DNA from: Hydrogenoanaerobacterium saccharovorans
GTDB lineage: Bacteria > Bacillota > Clostridia > Oscillospirales > Ruminococcaceae
Direction: 5' to 3'
DNA: 64,000 bases
Assembly (NCBI RefSeq): GCF_016901815.1
Contig: NZ_JACSNR010000002.1
Span: 1-64,000 of the forward strand
Position 1 is the first letter of the stretch, and the number at the start of each line of letters is the position of its first letter. This document shows positions 39,666 to 47,796 of the stretch, piece by piece. The position numbers and the translations under genes were made by a program. A model generated the notes under the pieces. The model did not search any database. It was not told the origin of the DNA and was given only the letters and a program-made list of their open reading frames with translations.

Positions 39666-40874
39666 TCAGCAGTCAAACATACGGATATACGGGGCAGCAT
39701 CCAGTCCGCTCAGGATCTTTTCCAGCTCGCCTTCGTTCACATTGTACACCAGGGCAGCTGTTTCACCGTCTTTCTCCCAAATGGGCTCGCAGTCCTTGAA
39801 CAGCTTCTCCACCGCCGCAAAGTCCATGCCCTTGATGCGCACCAGAGCGTGAATGTCATAGTCCCGGCGGTCCGCCAGATGGGCGTCGCCCTCGTCAGTC
39901 CAACCAATGATGCCCGCATTCCGGCAGCCGCCCCGGACGATCTCGATCACATCCGAGAGCACAGCCGATGCGGTGGGCAGATCACCGGCGCCCCGTCCGT
40001 AGAACATCACATCGCCGACGCCGTTGCCGTGTACCATCACGGCGTTGAATACATCGTTGACCTCTGCCATGCAGTGTTCCTTCCGGAGCAGAGCCGGAGT
40101 CACCATGCACAGGATCTTGCCGTCTGCCATGCGCCGGGCCTGACCGATGAGCTTGATATTGCAGCCCACCAGACCGGCTGCCTCCACATCGGCGGCTGTG
40201 ATCCTGGTAATGCCCTGGGTAAAGACCTTGTTCGGATCGGTATGCTTGCCAAAGAGCAGATCTGCCAGGATGCACGCCTTGCGGCAGGCATCGGTGCCCT
40301 CGATGTCGGCGGTGGGATCGGCCTCAGCATAGCCCAGACGCTGGGCCTCCCGGAGAGTCTCCTCAAAACCGGCGCCCTCCTGCACCATCTTGGTGAGGAT
40401 ATAGTTGGTGGTGCCGTTGAGAATGCCCGCTGCCAGGTCCAGGTCATTGGCCCAGAGACACTGGCTGATGGGGTGCAGCACCGGAGTACCGCCCGCTACA
40501 CTGGCTTCGAACAGGAAGCCCGCATTCTTCTCCCTGGCGATGGCAAGGAGCTCGGCGCCCTTTTCTGCCACCAGCTGCTTGTTGGGGGTCACAACACTGC
40601 GGCCCGATTCCAGTGCGGCCTTCACATATTCATAAGCCGGGCCCACGCCGCCGATGGCCTCCACCAGCAGCTTCACTTCGGGATCAGCCAGGATCTCCTC
40701 GATGCCCGATGCCCTGAGCTGCTCTGCCGGAGTGCCCTCCAGGGGCTTGGGGTCCAGCACATACTTCACTTCGATCTCCTCGCCGGCCCGGGCAGCGATT
40801 TTGTCCCGGTTCATCAGCAGAAGCTCATGGGTGCCGCGTCCTACGACGCCATAACCTGCGATAGCAATTTTCAT
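39666..40874 (-). CDS. hom: Homoserine dehydrogenase
   Basis: A 402-residue NAD(P)-dependent dehydrogenase that reduces aspartate semialdehyde to homoserine. The Rossmann motif is IAIAGYGVVGRGTHELL (3-19), the substrate segment is GGTPVLHP...LNGTTNYILTKM with EGTDACRKACILA, and the C-terminus is a short ACT-like region (IHALVRIKGMDFAAVEKLF). At 402 residues it is about 30 shorter than B. subtilis Hom, mostly in that C-terminal part, so threonine inhibition may be altered. Second gene of the operon. Confidence 0.96.
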   Translation of the reverse strand: MKIAIAGYGVVGRGTHELLLMNRDKIAARAGEEIEVKYVLDPKPLEGTPAEQLRASGIEEILADPEVKLLVEAIGGVGPAYEYVKAALESGRSVVTPNKQLVAEKGAELLAIAREKNAGFLFEASVAGGTPVLHPISQCLWANDLDLAAGILNGTTNYILTKMVQEGAGFEETLREAQRLGYAEADPTADIEGTDACRKACILADLLFGKHTDPNKVFTQGITRITAADVEAAGLVGCNIKLIGQARRMADGKILCMVTPALLRKEHCMAEVNDVFNAVMVHGNGVGDVMFYGRGAGDLPTASAVLSDVIEIVRGGCRNAGIIGWTDEGDAHLADRRDYDIHALVRIKGMDFAAVEKLFKDCEPIWEKDGETAALVYNVNEGELEKILSGLDAAPYIRMFDC

Positions 40875-40892
40875 GGTAAAAACTCCCCTTCC

Positions 40893-41330
40893 CTATGCGT
40901 TGACAGTGCGCACCGACACAACGCCGGCGATCTGGCGCACATGGCTGACCACATCTTCATCGCCCCGTTCCCGGTCGATGCGCAGCGATACCGATACCGG
41001 TGCCACGCCGTCCACAGGGATATTCTGGTTGATGGTGATGATGTTTGCCCCGATCTGATACAATCCGGTGATGAGCGAGGAGAGAATACCCGGCTCATCC
41101 ACCAGTGTCACCGTAAGGGTGAGCACCCGGGTGAGGGAATTGCTCTCGTAGGGATATACCTTATCCTTATACTTATAAAAGGCGCTGCGGGAAATTCCAG
41201 CCATTTTAGCCGCGTCGGAATAGCTTTTCGCCTTGCCCTGCGCCATATAGCGCTTGGCCTCCACGACCTTTGTGAAAACCTCCGGCAGTACCGAAAGATC
41301 TACCAACAGGAACTTGTTCTGTTCCGCCAT
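40893..41330 (-). CDS. ACT-domain regulator-like protein (PheB/UPF0735 family)
   Basis: A 145-residue protein of the PheB-like family. The N-terminal half holds a helix-turn-helix-like segment (SYSDAAKMAGISRSAFYKYKDKVYP, about 37-61); the C-terminal half is an ACT domain (LTVTLVDEPGILSSLITGLYQIGANIITINQN). It has no chorismate mutase catalytic domain. Being the first gene of hom-thrB-lysC, it probably senses an amino acid and controls the operon; that is inference. ATG 41330 follows GGAGGTGGACGCA; the longer frame to 41435 lies in the promoter. Confidence 0.85.
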   Translation of the reverse strand: MAEQNKFLLVDLSVLPEVFTKVVEAKRYMAQGKAKSYSDAAKMAGISRSAFYKYKDKVYPYESNSLTRVLTLTVTLVDEPGILSSLITGLYQIGANIITINQNIPVDGVAPVSVSLRIDRERGDEDVVSHVRQIAGVVSVRTVNA

Positions 41331-41372
41331 TGCGTCCACCTCCAAAAAACTGTTGTGCTTCGTATGAACACA

Positions 41373-41381
41373 AATATACCA
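41373..41381 (-). promoter_or_regulatory. Extended -10 promoter of the ACT-hom-thrB-lysC operon
   Basis: Minus strand TGGTATATT: TGn plus -10 TATATT (41378-41373). The -35 candidate TTGCAT lies 17 bp upstream. About 43 nt before the first start codon. Confidence 0.65.
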
Positions 41382-41532
41382 TAACAAATGAGAGAATGCA
41401 AGACAAAACTTTGAAAAAGCACAAAAAACTGTCATCAGCTGAAAAACAGCCCCTGAAACCGGAAACCCGGGGAAAGGCTCATAACCCGGCGGGGACTGCC
41501 GTATACTGAAAGCAGATTATCAGGAGGGAGGA

Positions 41533-42624
41533 ATGCGGATGGAACAGACGACCCATGCCCCGGGACAGCTCCGGCGCATCCTGCCCGGCGTGCTGGTGGC
41601 TGCCGGACTGGTCTGGCTGATGACCGGGCTCTTTGCGCCGCTCACCCTGGGGCTGCTCCTCGCTGCCCTGATGGCCCCGATGGCTGAAGCCCTCTCCCGG
41701 CACACCGGCTGTCCCCGGCGGCTGGCTGCAGTGGGAACCATGGCGCTGTTCTATCTGCTGCTGGGGCTCACCCTGACCGCCGCTGGCTCCTGGGCCGCCG
41801 GACAGGGCGCACAGCTCCTCCGGCAGCTGCCCCAGCTGTGGAATTCCTCCCTGCTTCCGGCTCTGGAACTGCTCCTGCCCCGGCTGGAGGAGTTTTCCGC
41901 CCGGTATGCCCCGGTCACAGCGCCGCTGGTGGACTGGGCTGCCGCCGCGCTGGAGCGCTCCCTGCCCGGCCTGCTCTCGGGGCTTTCCAGCCGGGCTGCC
42001 AGCCTGACCGCCCGCTGGCTCTCCAGGCTTCCCGCTCTATTGCTGGGCAGTGTATTCACGGTGATCCTCAGCTTCTGCGTAGCTGCTGACTATCCCCGGC
42101 TCTGTGCGCTCCTCCGGGACAAAGTGCCGCCCGGGCTGACTGCCCTTCTGGGGGAACTGCGCTATTTCGGCAGCCGGGTGCTGCTGCGGATGCTCCGGGC
42201 CTGGGCGATCCTCTCGCTGGTATTGCTGGCAGTGCTGTCCGCCGGGCTGTGGCTGCTGGGGGTGGCACACCCGCTGGCAGCGGCCTTTGCCATCACCCTG
42301 CTGGACCTGCTTCCGCTCATCGGCAGCGGTATGATCCTGCTGCCCTGGGGGCTCTGGGAGCTCTGCCGGGGCCGTGCTGCCCTGGGGGTGGGGCTCTGGC
42401 TGCTCTTCGGCTCTGCCGAACTGCTCCGGGCCATCCTGGAACCCCGGCTGCTGGGCGCCGGCGCCGGACTGCCTCCGCTGGTACTCACCGCGGCGCTCTT
42501 TGCCGGGCTGCGGCTGGGCGGGGCACTGGGGGCTATGCTGCTCCCGGCAGCGGTGCTGTTCCTGTGGGATCTGGGCTGCCAGGGGAAGCTGCCCTGGTTC
42601 CAGAAGGAGGGCACAGACAGCTGA
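41533..42624 (+). CDS. AI-2E/YtvI family permease
   Basis: A 363-residue polytopic membrane protein of the AI-2E transporter (PF01594) family, with about seven to eight helices. The paired N-terminal helices, a long amphipathic middle (residues 85-165) and the LLDLLPLIGSGMILLPWGLWELC motif near 255 are typical; YtvI is the sporulation-associated branch in Firmicutes. Substrates vary (autoinducer-2, sodium, unknown). Unusually leucine-rich and GC-rich. The start may be ATG 41533 or 41539, both near AGGAGGGAGGA. Convergent with the VOC gene. Confidence 0.85.
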   Translation: MRMEQTTHAPGQLRRILPGVLVAAGLVWLMTGLFAPLTLGLLLAALMAPMAEALSRHTGCPRRLAAVGTMALFYLLLGLTLTAAGSWAAGQGAQLLRQLPQLWNSSLLPALELLLPRLEEFSARYAPVTAPLVDWAAAALERSLPGLLSGLSSRAASLTARWLSRLPALLLGSVFTVILSFCVAADYPRLCALLRDKVPPGLTALLGELRYFGSRVLLRMLRAWAILSLVLLAVLSAGLWLLGVAHPLAAAFAITLLDLLPLIGSGMILLPWGLWELCRGRAALGVGLWLLFGSAELLRAILEPRLLGAGAGLPPLVLTAALFAGLRLGGALGAMLLPAAVLFLWDLGCQGKLPWFQKEGTDS

Positions 42625-42644
42625 CTTTCCTTTTTCAGGGCAGC

Positions 42645-42680
42645 AAAAAAGCGCCCGCCCCACACAGGGCAGACGCCTTT
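42645..42680 (-). terminator. Terminator of the VOC gene
   Basis: Minus strand GGCGTCTGCCC / GGGCGGGCGC hairpin with TTTTTT tail; a partial A/T context makes it able to act on the convergent permease transcript too. Confidence 0.75.
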
Positions 42681-42699
42681 GGTCTTTTTATGCCAGAAC

Positions 42700-43068
42700 T
42701 CAGCAGCAGGGCAGGATCTCCAGCCAGTAGCCGTCCGGATCATTGATGAAGTAGAGGTTCTTCTTGGGGTTCTCATAGCAGATGCAGTCCATCTGCTGAT
42801 GCAGTTCCCGGGCCTCTTCAAAATGTTCGGTGGTAAAGGCAATGTGTGTTTCGTTTTCGCCGAGGTCGTAAGGGTTCAGCCGGTCCTCATGGGCAACCAG
42901 CTCGAGCTTTACATCACTCTGTCCGTCGCTCAGGCTCACCAGCGTAGCCTGTCCGTCCTGGGATTTCCGGCGGGATACTTCCCGCAGCCCCAACGCCTCC
43001 CGGTAAAATGCGATGCTCCTCTCCAGATCCAGCACCGTGATACTGTTATGCGCGAATTTGAAATCCAT
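42700..43068 (-). CDS. VOC family protein (glyoxalase I-like)
   Basis: A 122-residue vicinal oxygen chelate protein close to lactoylglutathione lyase. It opens FAHNSITVLDLERSIAFYREALGL, and the metal ligand positions are visible: H7, a Glu in KLELVAHED, His in THIAF and Glu in YWLEILP. The four-ligand set is as in glyoxalase I, which converts methylglyoxal hemithioacetal, though many VOC proteins have other substrates. It is monocistronic with its own terminator. Confidence 0.85.
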   Translation of the reverse strand: MDFKFAHNSITVLDLERSIAFYREALGLREVSRRKSQDGQATLVSLSDGQSDVKLELVAHEDRLNPYDLGENETHIAFTTEHFEEARELHQQMDCICYENPKKNLYFINDPDGYWLEILPCC

Positions 43069-43161
43069 ATTCTCTCTCCTTTGCGCATATCATAGCATAT
43101 TGTATAAAATATTTCAGCCTTTTTTGATGAAAAAGCGGTTACAGTCCGGTGACATTCCCTC

Positions 43162-43509
43162 TCAGCTCATAAAATCTTCCAGCCGGCGGTCCAGTTCAGT
43201 CTGGTCTTCCACCGGGATTCCCTCCCGGAGTGCCTGGGCATCTGCCGGCGGCAGCAGACCAAGATAGACATCCAGCACCGAATCCGGTTCCGATTCCCCG
43301 GTCCGGTATACTGCCAGCCGTCCTTCCCATTCCCCCAGGATATATTCATGGTCCTGGGATTCCGGCTGCACAGCCGGGGGCTGGGACTGTTCCGGCAGCT
43401 GCGGCGGCTGCACCTCTTCCCGGATGGCTGCGGCAGTGGCTGTCACCGCGATCAGAGCCGATACCGCTGCCGATGCTGCACAGCAAAGAATGAGCTTGCG
43501 TGTTTCCAT
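43162..43509 (-). CDS. Membrane-anchored BofC C-terminal-like protein
   Basis: A 115-residue protein with an N-terminal signal anchor (about 5-28), a Pro/Gln/Glu linker, and a C-terminal domain starting YILGEWEGRLAVYR and ending GIPVEDQTELDRRLEDF. This ending is frequent in clostridial proteins annotated with a BofC C-terminal domain; BofC in Bacillus delays SpoIVB protease action in the forespore. The full BofC N-terminal domain is missing, so the role may differ. It has its own promoter, divergent from the PBP promoter. Confidence 0.65.
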   Translation of the reverse strand: METRKLILCCAASAAVSALIAVTATAAAIREEVQPPQLPEQSQPPAVQPESQDHEYILGEWEGRLAVYRTGESEPDSVLDVYLGLLPPADAQALREGIPVEDQTELDRRLEDFMS

Positions 43510-43603
43510 GGATCTCTTGCCTCCCTTTCCGGCGGATCTCTCCCCTGTCCATACCGGACAGGCTCTGTCTGCCTTTTTCTGTATTTTGTGCCTGGTTTCG
43601 GCG

Positions 43604-43633
43604 ATTATACAGCCGGAAACCGGGAATATTCAA
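43604..43633 (-). promoter_or_regulatory. Promoter of the BofC-like gene
   Basis: Minus strand -35 TTGAAT (43633-43628), 18-bp spacer, -10 TATAAT (43609-43604). Divergent from the PBP promoter at 43662. Confidence 0.75.
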
Positions 43634-43661
43634 AGTTTTGTAGCATTTTGATGTAATTATG

Positions 43662-43670
43662 TGCTATAAT
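43662..43670 (+). promoter_or_regulatory. Extended -10 promoter of the PBP gene
   Basis: TGCTATAAT (TGn plus TATAAT at 43665-43670). A -35 candidate TTGTAG at 43638 is 21 bp away, so recognition probably rests on the extension. It gives a leader of about 210 nt. Confidence 0.65.
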
Positions 43671-43676
43671 AGCTTC

Positions 43677-43887
43677 AGCATGACCCTTTGCCGGATTTCA
43701 GTCGGAACCCCCGGTATCCTGAGCCGTAAAGCGGTCTGCTGTTGATTGGATCGACCCGGCAGAACCGGCTGTTTTCCGGCCTTTTTCCGAAGTGTTGTGC
43801 CCGGGTCTGTACAGGCAGGAAATCCCTGGTATTTTCATATCCGGGCAGGCCCTGTCTGGTATCCCTGTAAAGGAGTAGATTCTGAAC
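43677..43887 (+). other. Long structured leader of the PBP gene
   Basis: About 210 nt separate the promoter from the start codon, with no credible short gene. Visible pairings: CCCTGGTAT / ATATCCGGG (an 8 of 9 pair stem with a TTTC loop, about 43828-43850) and TACAGG / CCTGTA (about 43819 and 43864), which would close a domain right before AAAGGAG. An upstream GCCGG-rich part ends in GGCCTTTTTCC and could act as a terminator. No known riboswitch class recognised. Confidence 0.45.
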
Positions 43888-46107
43888 ATGGCAAAATCCG
43901 CAAGACCAAACCGGCTGGAGCGGCTCCCGAAAGTATGGTACAATCTGGGAATTGCTCTGTGTCTGGGAATTATTGCTGCCTGTGTCATCGGCTGTGCGCT
44001 GACTGTGTACATATTCAAGTATATCGCCGATGAACCGGTGGTGGATCTCGACGCGGCCCAGATGAGCTATACCACCATTCTCTATGGTAAGGACGCCAAT
44101 GGCAACGACATTGAAATGGAACGTCTGCATGGCGATGTAAACCGGATCTGGGTGGATTATGATGACATTTCCGAAGATATGGTCAACGCCGCCATTGCCC
44201 TGGAGGACAAGCGCTTCCGGGAACATCAGGGCGTGGACTGGAAACGCACCATTGCCTCGGCTGTCAACCTGGTGATCCCCATCTATGAGGGTACCCCCGG
44301 CGGTTCTACCATTACCCAGCAGGTGGTCAAGAATGTCACACACGATGATGATTTCTCCATTATCCGAAAGGTCAAGGAAATCCTTCGTGCCATGAAGCTG
44401 GAAAAGCATTATTCCAAGGAACAGATTATGGAGGTTTACCTCAACACCATCGGCCTTGGTAATAATACTGCCGGTGTACAGGCTGCCGCCAACCTCTATT
44501 ATGGGAAGAACGTCAGCGAACTCAACGTGGCAGAATGTGCCTCGATTGTTTCCATCACCCAGAACCCCACCAAATACAATCCCTTCACCAACTACGACAA
44601 TCTGGTAGAGCGTACCCAGACCTGTCTGTATCTGATGCATGAACAGGGATACCTCAGCGATGAGGAATATGAAGAGGCCTCCAATTACCAGCTGGTGATC
44701 GCGGAGAATACCGGCGGTCAGGTCAACACCTATACCGACTGGAGCTGGTTCACCGAACAGGTAATCAGCGATGTGCTGGAAGATCTGGGGGCTGAGAAGG
44801 GCTATACCGAAGAGGAAGCCTATGACCTGCTCTACAACAGCGGTCTGCGTGTTTACACCACCTGTGATGTGGAGATGCAGGACTATCTGGAAAAGGCCTT
44901 CAATGTGGATACCAATTCCACCATCTTCCCGGCGGTCATCAATGAGGAATATCCCGAAGGCGCCTTTGTGGTGCTGGGACTGGATGGTCAGATCAAGGCC
45001 ATTGCCGGTTCCGACCGCACCAAGACCGGTGCCCGTACCTTCAACCGTGCCCGTGACGCGGTGCGTCACCCCGGTTCTACCATCAAGCCTATCGCATCCT
45101 ATTCGCTGGCTGTGGAAAATGACATCATTCATTTCTCCTCGCTGGTAGAGGATTCCCCCATTACCATCACAGAAAACGGTGTACAGCGTACCTGGCCGGT
45201 GAACTTCTATGGTTCCTACCTGGGCAATATCACCGTCAATATCGCGATCCAGCGCTCGACCAACACCATTCCGGTCAAGCTGCAGCAGATCATCACCCCG
45301 CAGGTGAGCTTCAACTTCCTGAAGAACAAGCTGGGCATCTCCACCCTGGTGGAGAGCCGTACGGAAAACGGCCGGGTTCTTTCGGACATCAACCTGGCTC
45401 CCATGGCACTGGGTGAAATGACCGATGGCGTCACCCCGCTGGCAATGGCCGGAGCCTATCAGATCTTCGGCAACGGCGGTATCTATACCGAGCCCTATTC
45501 CTACACCCGTGTGGAGACAGCTGACGGCACTGTGATCCTGGAACACACCCCCATTTCCAACCGGGTAATCTCCAGTGAGAGCGCCACTGTGCTCAACCAC
45601 CTGCTCCAGGGCGTTACCACCGGCACCTATGGTACCGGTACCACTGCGAAGTTCAGCGCCATGCCGGTAGCCGGTAAGACCGGTACTTCGGATAACGATA
45701 ACAACCAGTGGTTCATCGGTGTAACCCCCTATTATGTAGGCGTCTGCTGGCTGGGCTACGATATTCCCGAACAGATCCGCTATTACTCCTACGCCCCGCC
45801 GATCATCTACAAGAACATCATGGGCCCGATCCATCAGAACCTGGCAGTGGTCCAGTTCCAGGATGACCCGGATGTAGAGGTTCTGGAGTACTGCACCATC
45901 ACTGGTGACCTGGCTGGCGACGACTGTGAAACCACCGCCACCGGCTGGTACAAACCCTCCAATATCCCGCCTGTCTGCGACGGCGACCACGATGTCAACA
46001 AGAAGGACGAGGATGAGGAGGATCAGGATCAGGACGAAGACGAGAAGAGGGACGAAGATGAGGAGGACGATCGCCGCAGCAGCCGCGACGATGAGGACGA
46101 AGAATAA
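43888..46107 (+). CDS. Class A penicillin-binding protein (PBP1A type)
   Basis: A 739-residue bifunctional peptidoglycan synthase. It has a cytosolic basic N-terminus, one membrane helix (about 17-41), a GT51 transglycosylase domain with catalytic E106 in ALEDKRFREHQG and the GGSTITQQ motif, then a transpeptidase domain with S397-x-x-K400 (PGSTIKP), S-T-N and K-T-G (AGKTGTSD). It builds and cross-links cell-wall glycan outside the membrane. The last 35 residues are an extreme Asp/Glu/Gln tail with a few Arg, unusual for PBPs. The start is 12 nt after AAAGGAG. The long leader suggests post-transcriptional control. Confidence 0.95.
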   Translation: MAKSARPNRLERLPKVWYNLGIALCLGIIAACVIGCALTVYIFKYIADEPVVDLDAAQMSYTTILYGKDANGNDIEMERLHGDVNRIWVDYDDISEDMVNAAIALEDKRFREHQGVDWKRTIASAVNLVIPIYEGTPGGSTITQQVVKNVTHDDDFSIIRKVKEILRAMKLEKHYSKEQIMEVYLNTIGLGNNTAGVQAAANLYYGKNVSELNVAECASIVSITQNPTKYNPFTNYDNLVERTQTCLYLMHEQGYLSDEEYEEASNYQLVIAENTGGQVNTYTDWSWFTEQVISDVLEDLGAEKGYTEEEAYDLLYNSGLRVYTTCDVEMQDYLEKAFNVDTNSTIFPAVINEEYPEGAFVVLGLDGQIKAIAGSDRTKTGARTFNRARDAVRHPGSTIKPIASYSLAVENDIIHFSSLVEDSPITITENGVQRTWPVNFYGSYLGNITVNIAIQRSTNTIPVKLQQIITPQVSFNFLKNKLGISTLVESRTENGRVLSDINLAPMALGEMTDGVTPLAMAGAYQIFGNGGIYTEPYSYTRVETADGTVILEHTPISNRVISSESATVLNHLLQGVTTGTYGTGTTAKFSAMPVAGKTGTSDNDNNQWFIGVTPYYVGVCWLGYDIPEQIRYYSYAPPIIYKNIMGPIHQNLAVVQFQDDPDVEVLEYCTITGDLAGDDCETTATGWYKPSNIPPVCDGDHDVNKKDEDEEDQDQDEDEKRDEDEEDDRRSSRDDEDEE

Positions 46108-46148
46108 TCCCGTCTGACTTCCCCCAAACTGAACATGAACCCTTGAAA

Positions 46149-46180
46149 GAACACCCTGTCTGACGCGGGGTGTTCTTTTT
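46149..46180 (+). terminator. Terminator of the PBP gene
   Basis: GAACACCC / GGGGTGTTC hairpin followed by TTTTT, 41 nt after the stop codon. Confidence 0.88.
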
Positions 46181-46219
46181 GCCGGAATGGCACGAATAAA
46201 CAACAGGAGAAGTGATACT

Positions 46220-47077
46220 ATGCTGGATATACTGCTGGATGCCGGGCTGGACAGCGTCAAAATGCTGCCCTTCCTCTACCTGGCCTATCTGCTCATCGAA
46301 TGGATCGAACGCACCCGGGGCAGCCGGATCGAAGCCCTGCTGGCGGAGGGCAGCCGCTGGGGCGCGGCTGTGGGCGCATTGCTGGGCACCATTCCCCAGT
46401 GCGGATTCTCTGCCATGGCAGCCAGCCTTTACGGCAGCGGGGTCATCACGCTGGGAACCCTGATGGCTGTCTTTATTGCCACCAGCGATGAGGCCATTCC
46501 CATGCTGCTGGCTGTGCCGGAGCGCTGGCCTGAGCTGGCAATGCTGATCCTTATCAAGCTGTGCATTGCGCTGGCAGTGGGGCTCCTGCTGGATCTGGTG
46601 GTGACCCGGCTGCTGCCTGCCCCGCTCCGGGGCGGATTCACCGGCAAGGCCGCCGCCGTGGACTGCCACGAGGAACATGAGGAGGAACAGGGCATCTGGA
46701 TGGCAGCCCTCACCCATACGCTGCAGATCTTCGTCTATATCTTCCTGTTCAGTGCCGGCATCGGAATCCTCATCGCTCTGGTGGGAGAAGAACAGTTTGC
46801 CGGCTTCCTGCAGCAGACCGGCCCCTTCCAGCCGGTGATTGCCTCGCTGGTGGGACTGATCCCCGGCTGCTTCTCCAGCGTGCTGCTCACCGAACTCTAT
46901 CTCTCGGGGACCCTGCGCTTCAGCTCTGCCCTGGCAGGGCTGTGCAGCGCCACCGGTGTGGGACTGGTCACCCTGCTGCGCACCAGCCGCAGCCTGCGCC
47001 AGACCCTGCTGGTACTCCTGCTGCTCTGGGGCATCGGTGCGGCCTCCGGCCTGCTGCTGGGCACCCTGGGGATCTGA
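46220..47077 (+). CDS. Putative heavy-metal exporter (ArsP_2/PF11449-like)
   Basis: A 285-residue membrane protein with 8-10 helices and an internal duplication: GTIPQCGFSAMAASLYGSG near 58 and GLIPGCFSSVLLTELYLSG near 215 are equivalent signature loops, each with a cysteine. The family is annotated as a 10TM heavy-metal or putative manganese exporter. A short His/Glu-rich cytosolic loop (DCHEEHEEEQ) between the halves could bind metal. ATG 46220 follows CAGGAGAAGTGATACT. It sits between a PBP gene and the peroxiredoxin-like gene; the latter has its own promoter, so co-regulation is not assured. Export of manganese or arsenic is inference. Confidence 0.72.
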   Translation: MLDILLDAGLDSVKMLPFLYLAYLLIEWIERTRGSRIEALLAEGSRWGAAVGALLGTIPQCGFSAMAASLYGSGVITLGTLMAVFIATSDEAIPMLLAVPERWPELAMLILIKLCIALAVGLLLDLVVTRLLPAPLRGGFTGKAAAVDCHEEHEEEQGIWMAALTHTLQIFVYIFLFSAGIGILIALVGEEQFAGFLQQTGPFQPVIASLVGLIPGCFSSVLLTELYLSGTLRFSSALAGLCSATGVGLVTLLRTSRSLRQTLLVLLLLWGIGAASGLLLGTLGI

Positions 47078-47086
47078 CCCCCCTCC

Positions 47087-47127
47087 GTGACTCAGTCACC
47101 GACTTTCCCCTTCAAAAAGCCTATACT
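47087..47127 (+). promoter_or_regulatory. Redox palindrome and promoter of the peroxiredoxin-like gene
   Basis: Perfect palindrome GTGAC-TCA-GTCAC (47087-47099), then -10 TATACT (47122-47127) with the same 23-bp step as dfx and trxA. No -35. The transcript starts with a GGCGGTG-CCG-CACCGCC hairpin (47143-47159). Confidence 0.8.
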
Positions 47128-47204
47128 TGGGACAACTCAAACGGCGGTGCCGCACCGCCCGGAAAACCCTGCTGACCCAGTCTTTTTGAATGGAGGAACC
47201 CATT

Positions 47205-47735
47205 ATGAATAAACTGCCGAATCTCCCGATCCAGATTGTGGGCCGGGACAATGTATCGAATCTCTATGACCTGCTGGGCAGCCGTCCGCTGGTTCTGGCA
47301 CTACACCGGTTCTTCGGCTGCACCCTCTCCCAGTATGAGCTGGGCAATCTGATCCGGGAGTACCGCTCTCTGGAAAACCCCGGCTTTGATCTGGTAGTGG
47401 GCGTACAGTCCTATCCCGCCTACATCCACTCGCTCCAGGACCGCTTTGACGGCGTTCCGGTGATCTGCGATGTGGAGGGCGAACTCTACAAGGTTCTGGG
47501 CCTGGGCAGCGCCGCCGACCGGGAAGAGTTGGGACGCAATCCCATTGTCGCTGAAACGGTTGCCAAGGCCAAGGAAGCCGGTCTGGTGCATGGAGAGGAC
47601 TCGGGCAATCCCCTGCAGTACCCCGGGCTGTTTGTCATCGCCCCGGACGGAGAGGTCCGCTATGCCTTCCGTGCAGATGCCCCTGCCGGTCTGCCCTCGC
47701 TGGCAGACGCGGTCAGAGAAGCCGGCCTGCGCTGA
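47205..47735 (+). CDS. Peroxiredoxin-like (AhpC-TSA_2 type) protein
   Basis: A 176-residue thioredoxin-fold protein of the AhpC/TSA-2 group. The core reads LVLALHRFFGCTLSQYEL; typical members have a CPFC or C-x-x-C here, but only one cysteine (C40) remains, followed by TLSQ. C73-type residues in the VICDVEGELYKVLGLG segment give the usual second strand. The C-terminal YPGLFVIAPDGEVRYAFRAD is typical of peroxiredoxins. It probably reduces peroxides with a single catalytic cysteine and an external thiol such as thioredoxin. ATG 47205 follows TGGAGGAACCCATT. Its promoter carries the redox palindrome. Confidence 0.75.
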   Translation: MNKLPNLPIQIVGRDNVSNLYDLLGSRPLVLALHRFFGCTLSQYELGNLIREYRSLENPGFDLVVGVQSYPAYIHSLQDRFDGVPVICDVEGELYKVLGLGSAADREELGRNPIVAETVAKAKEAGLVHGEDSGNPLQYPGLFVIAPDGEVRYAFRADAPAGLPSLADAVREAGLR

Positions 47736-47751
47736 CTGTCTTACACACAAC

Positions 47752-47791
47752 AAAAAAGGGAGAGAAACCATCTGGTTTCTCTCCCTTTTTT
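47752..47791. terminator. Bidirectional terminator
   Basis: AAAAAAGGGAGAGAAACCA / TGGTTTCTCTCCCTTTTTT, an almost perfect symmetric terminator between the peroxiredoxin-like gene and the convergent long operon. Confidence 0.94.
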
Positions 47792-47796
47792 GCAAT

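Noticed and set aside
38661-41384. Plus-strand open frame of 907 codons
   Set aside because: Antisense to thrB, hom and the ACT gene, all of which have full family motifs on the minus strand.
37535-41420. Lysine riboswitch for the lysC operon
   Set aside because: The 5' region before the first gene is only about 40 nt after the -10, too short for this riboswitch; the gap after lysC shows no match either.
43675-46260. Minus-strand open frame of 861 codons
   Set aside because: Antisense to the class A PBP gene; Gly/Ile/Val/His-rich composition from reversed codons and no start signal.
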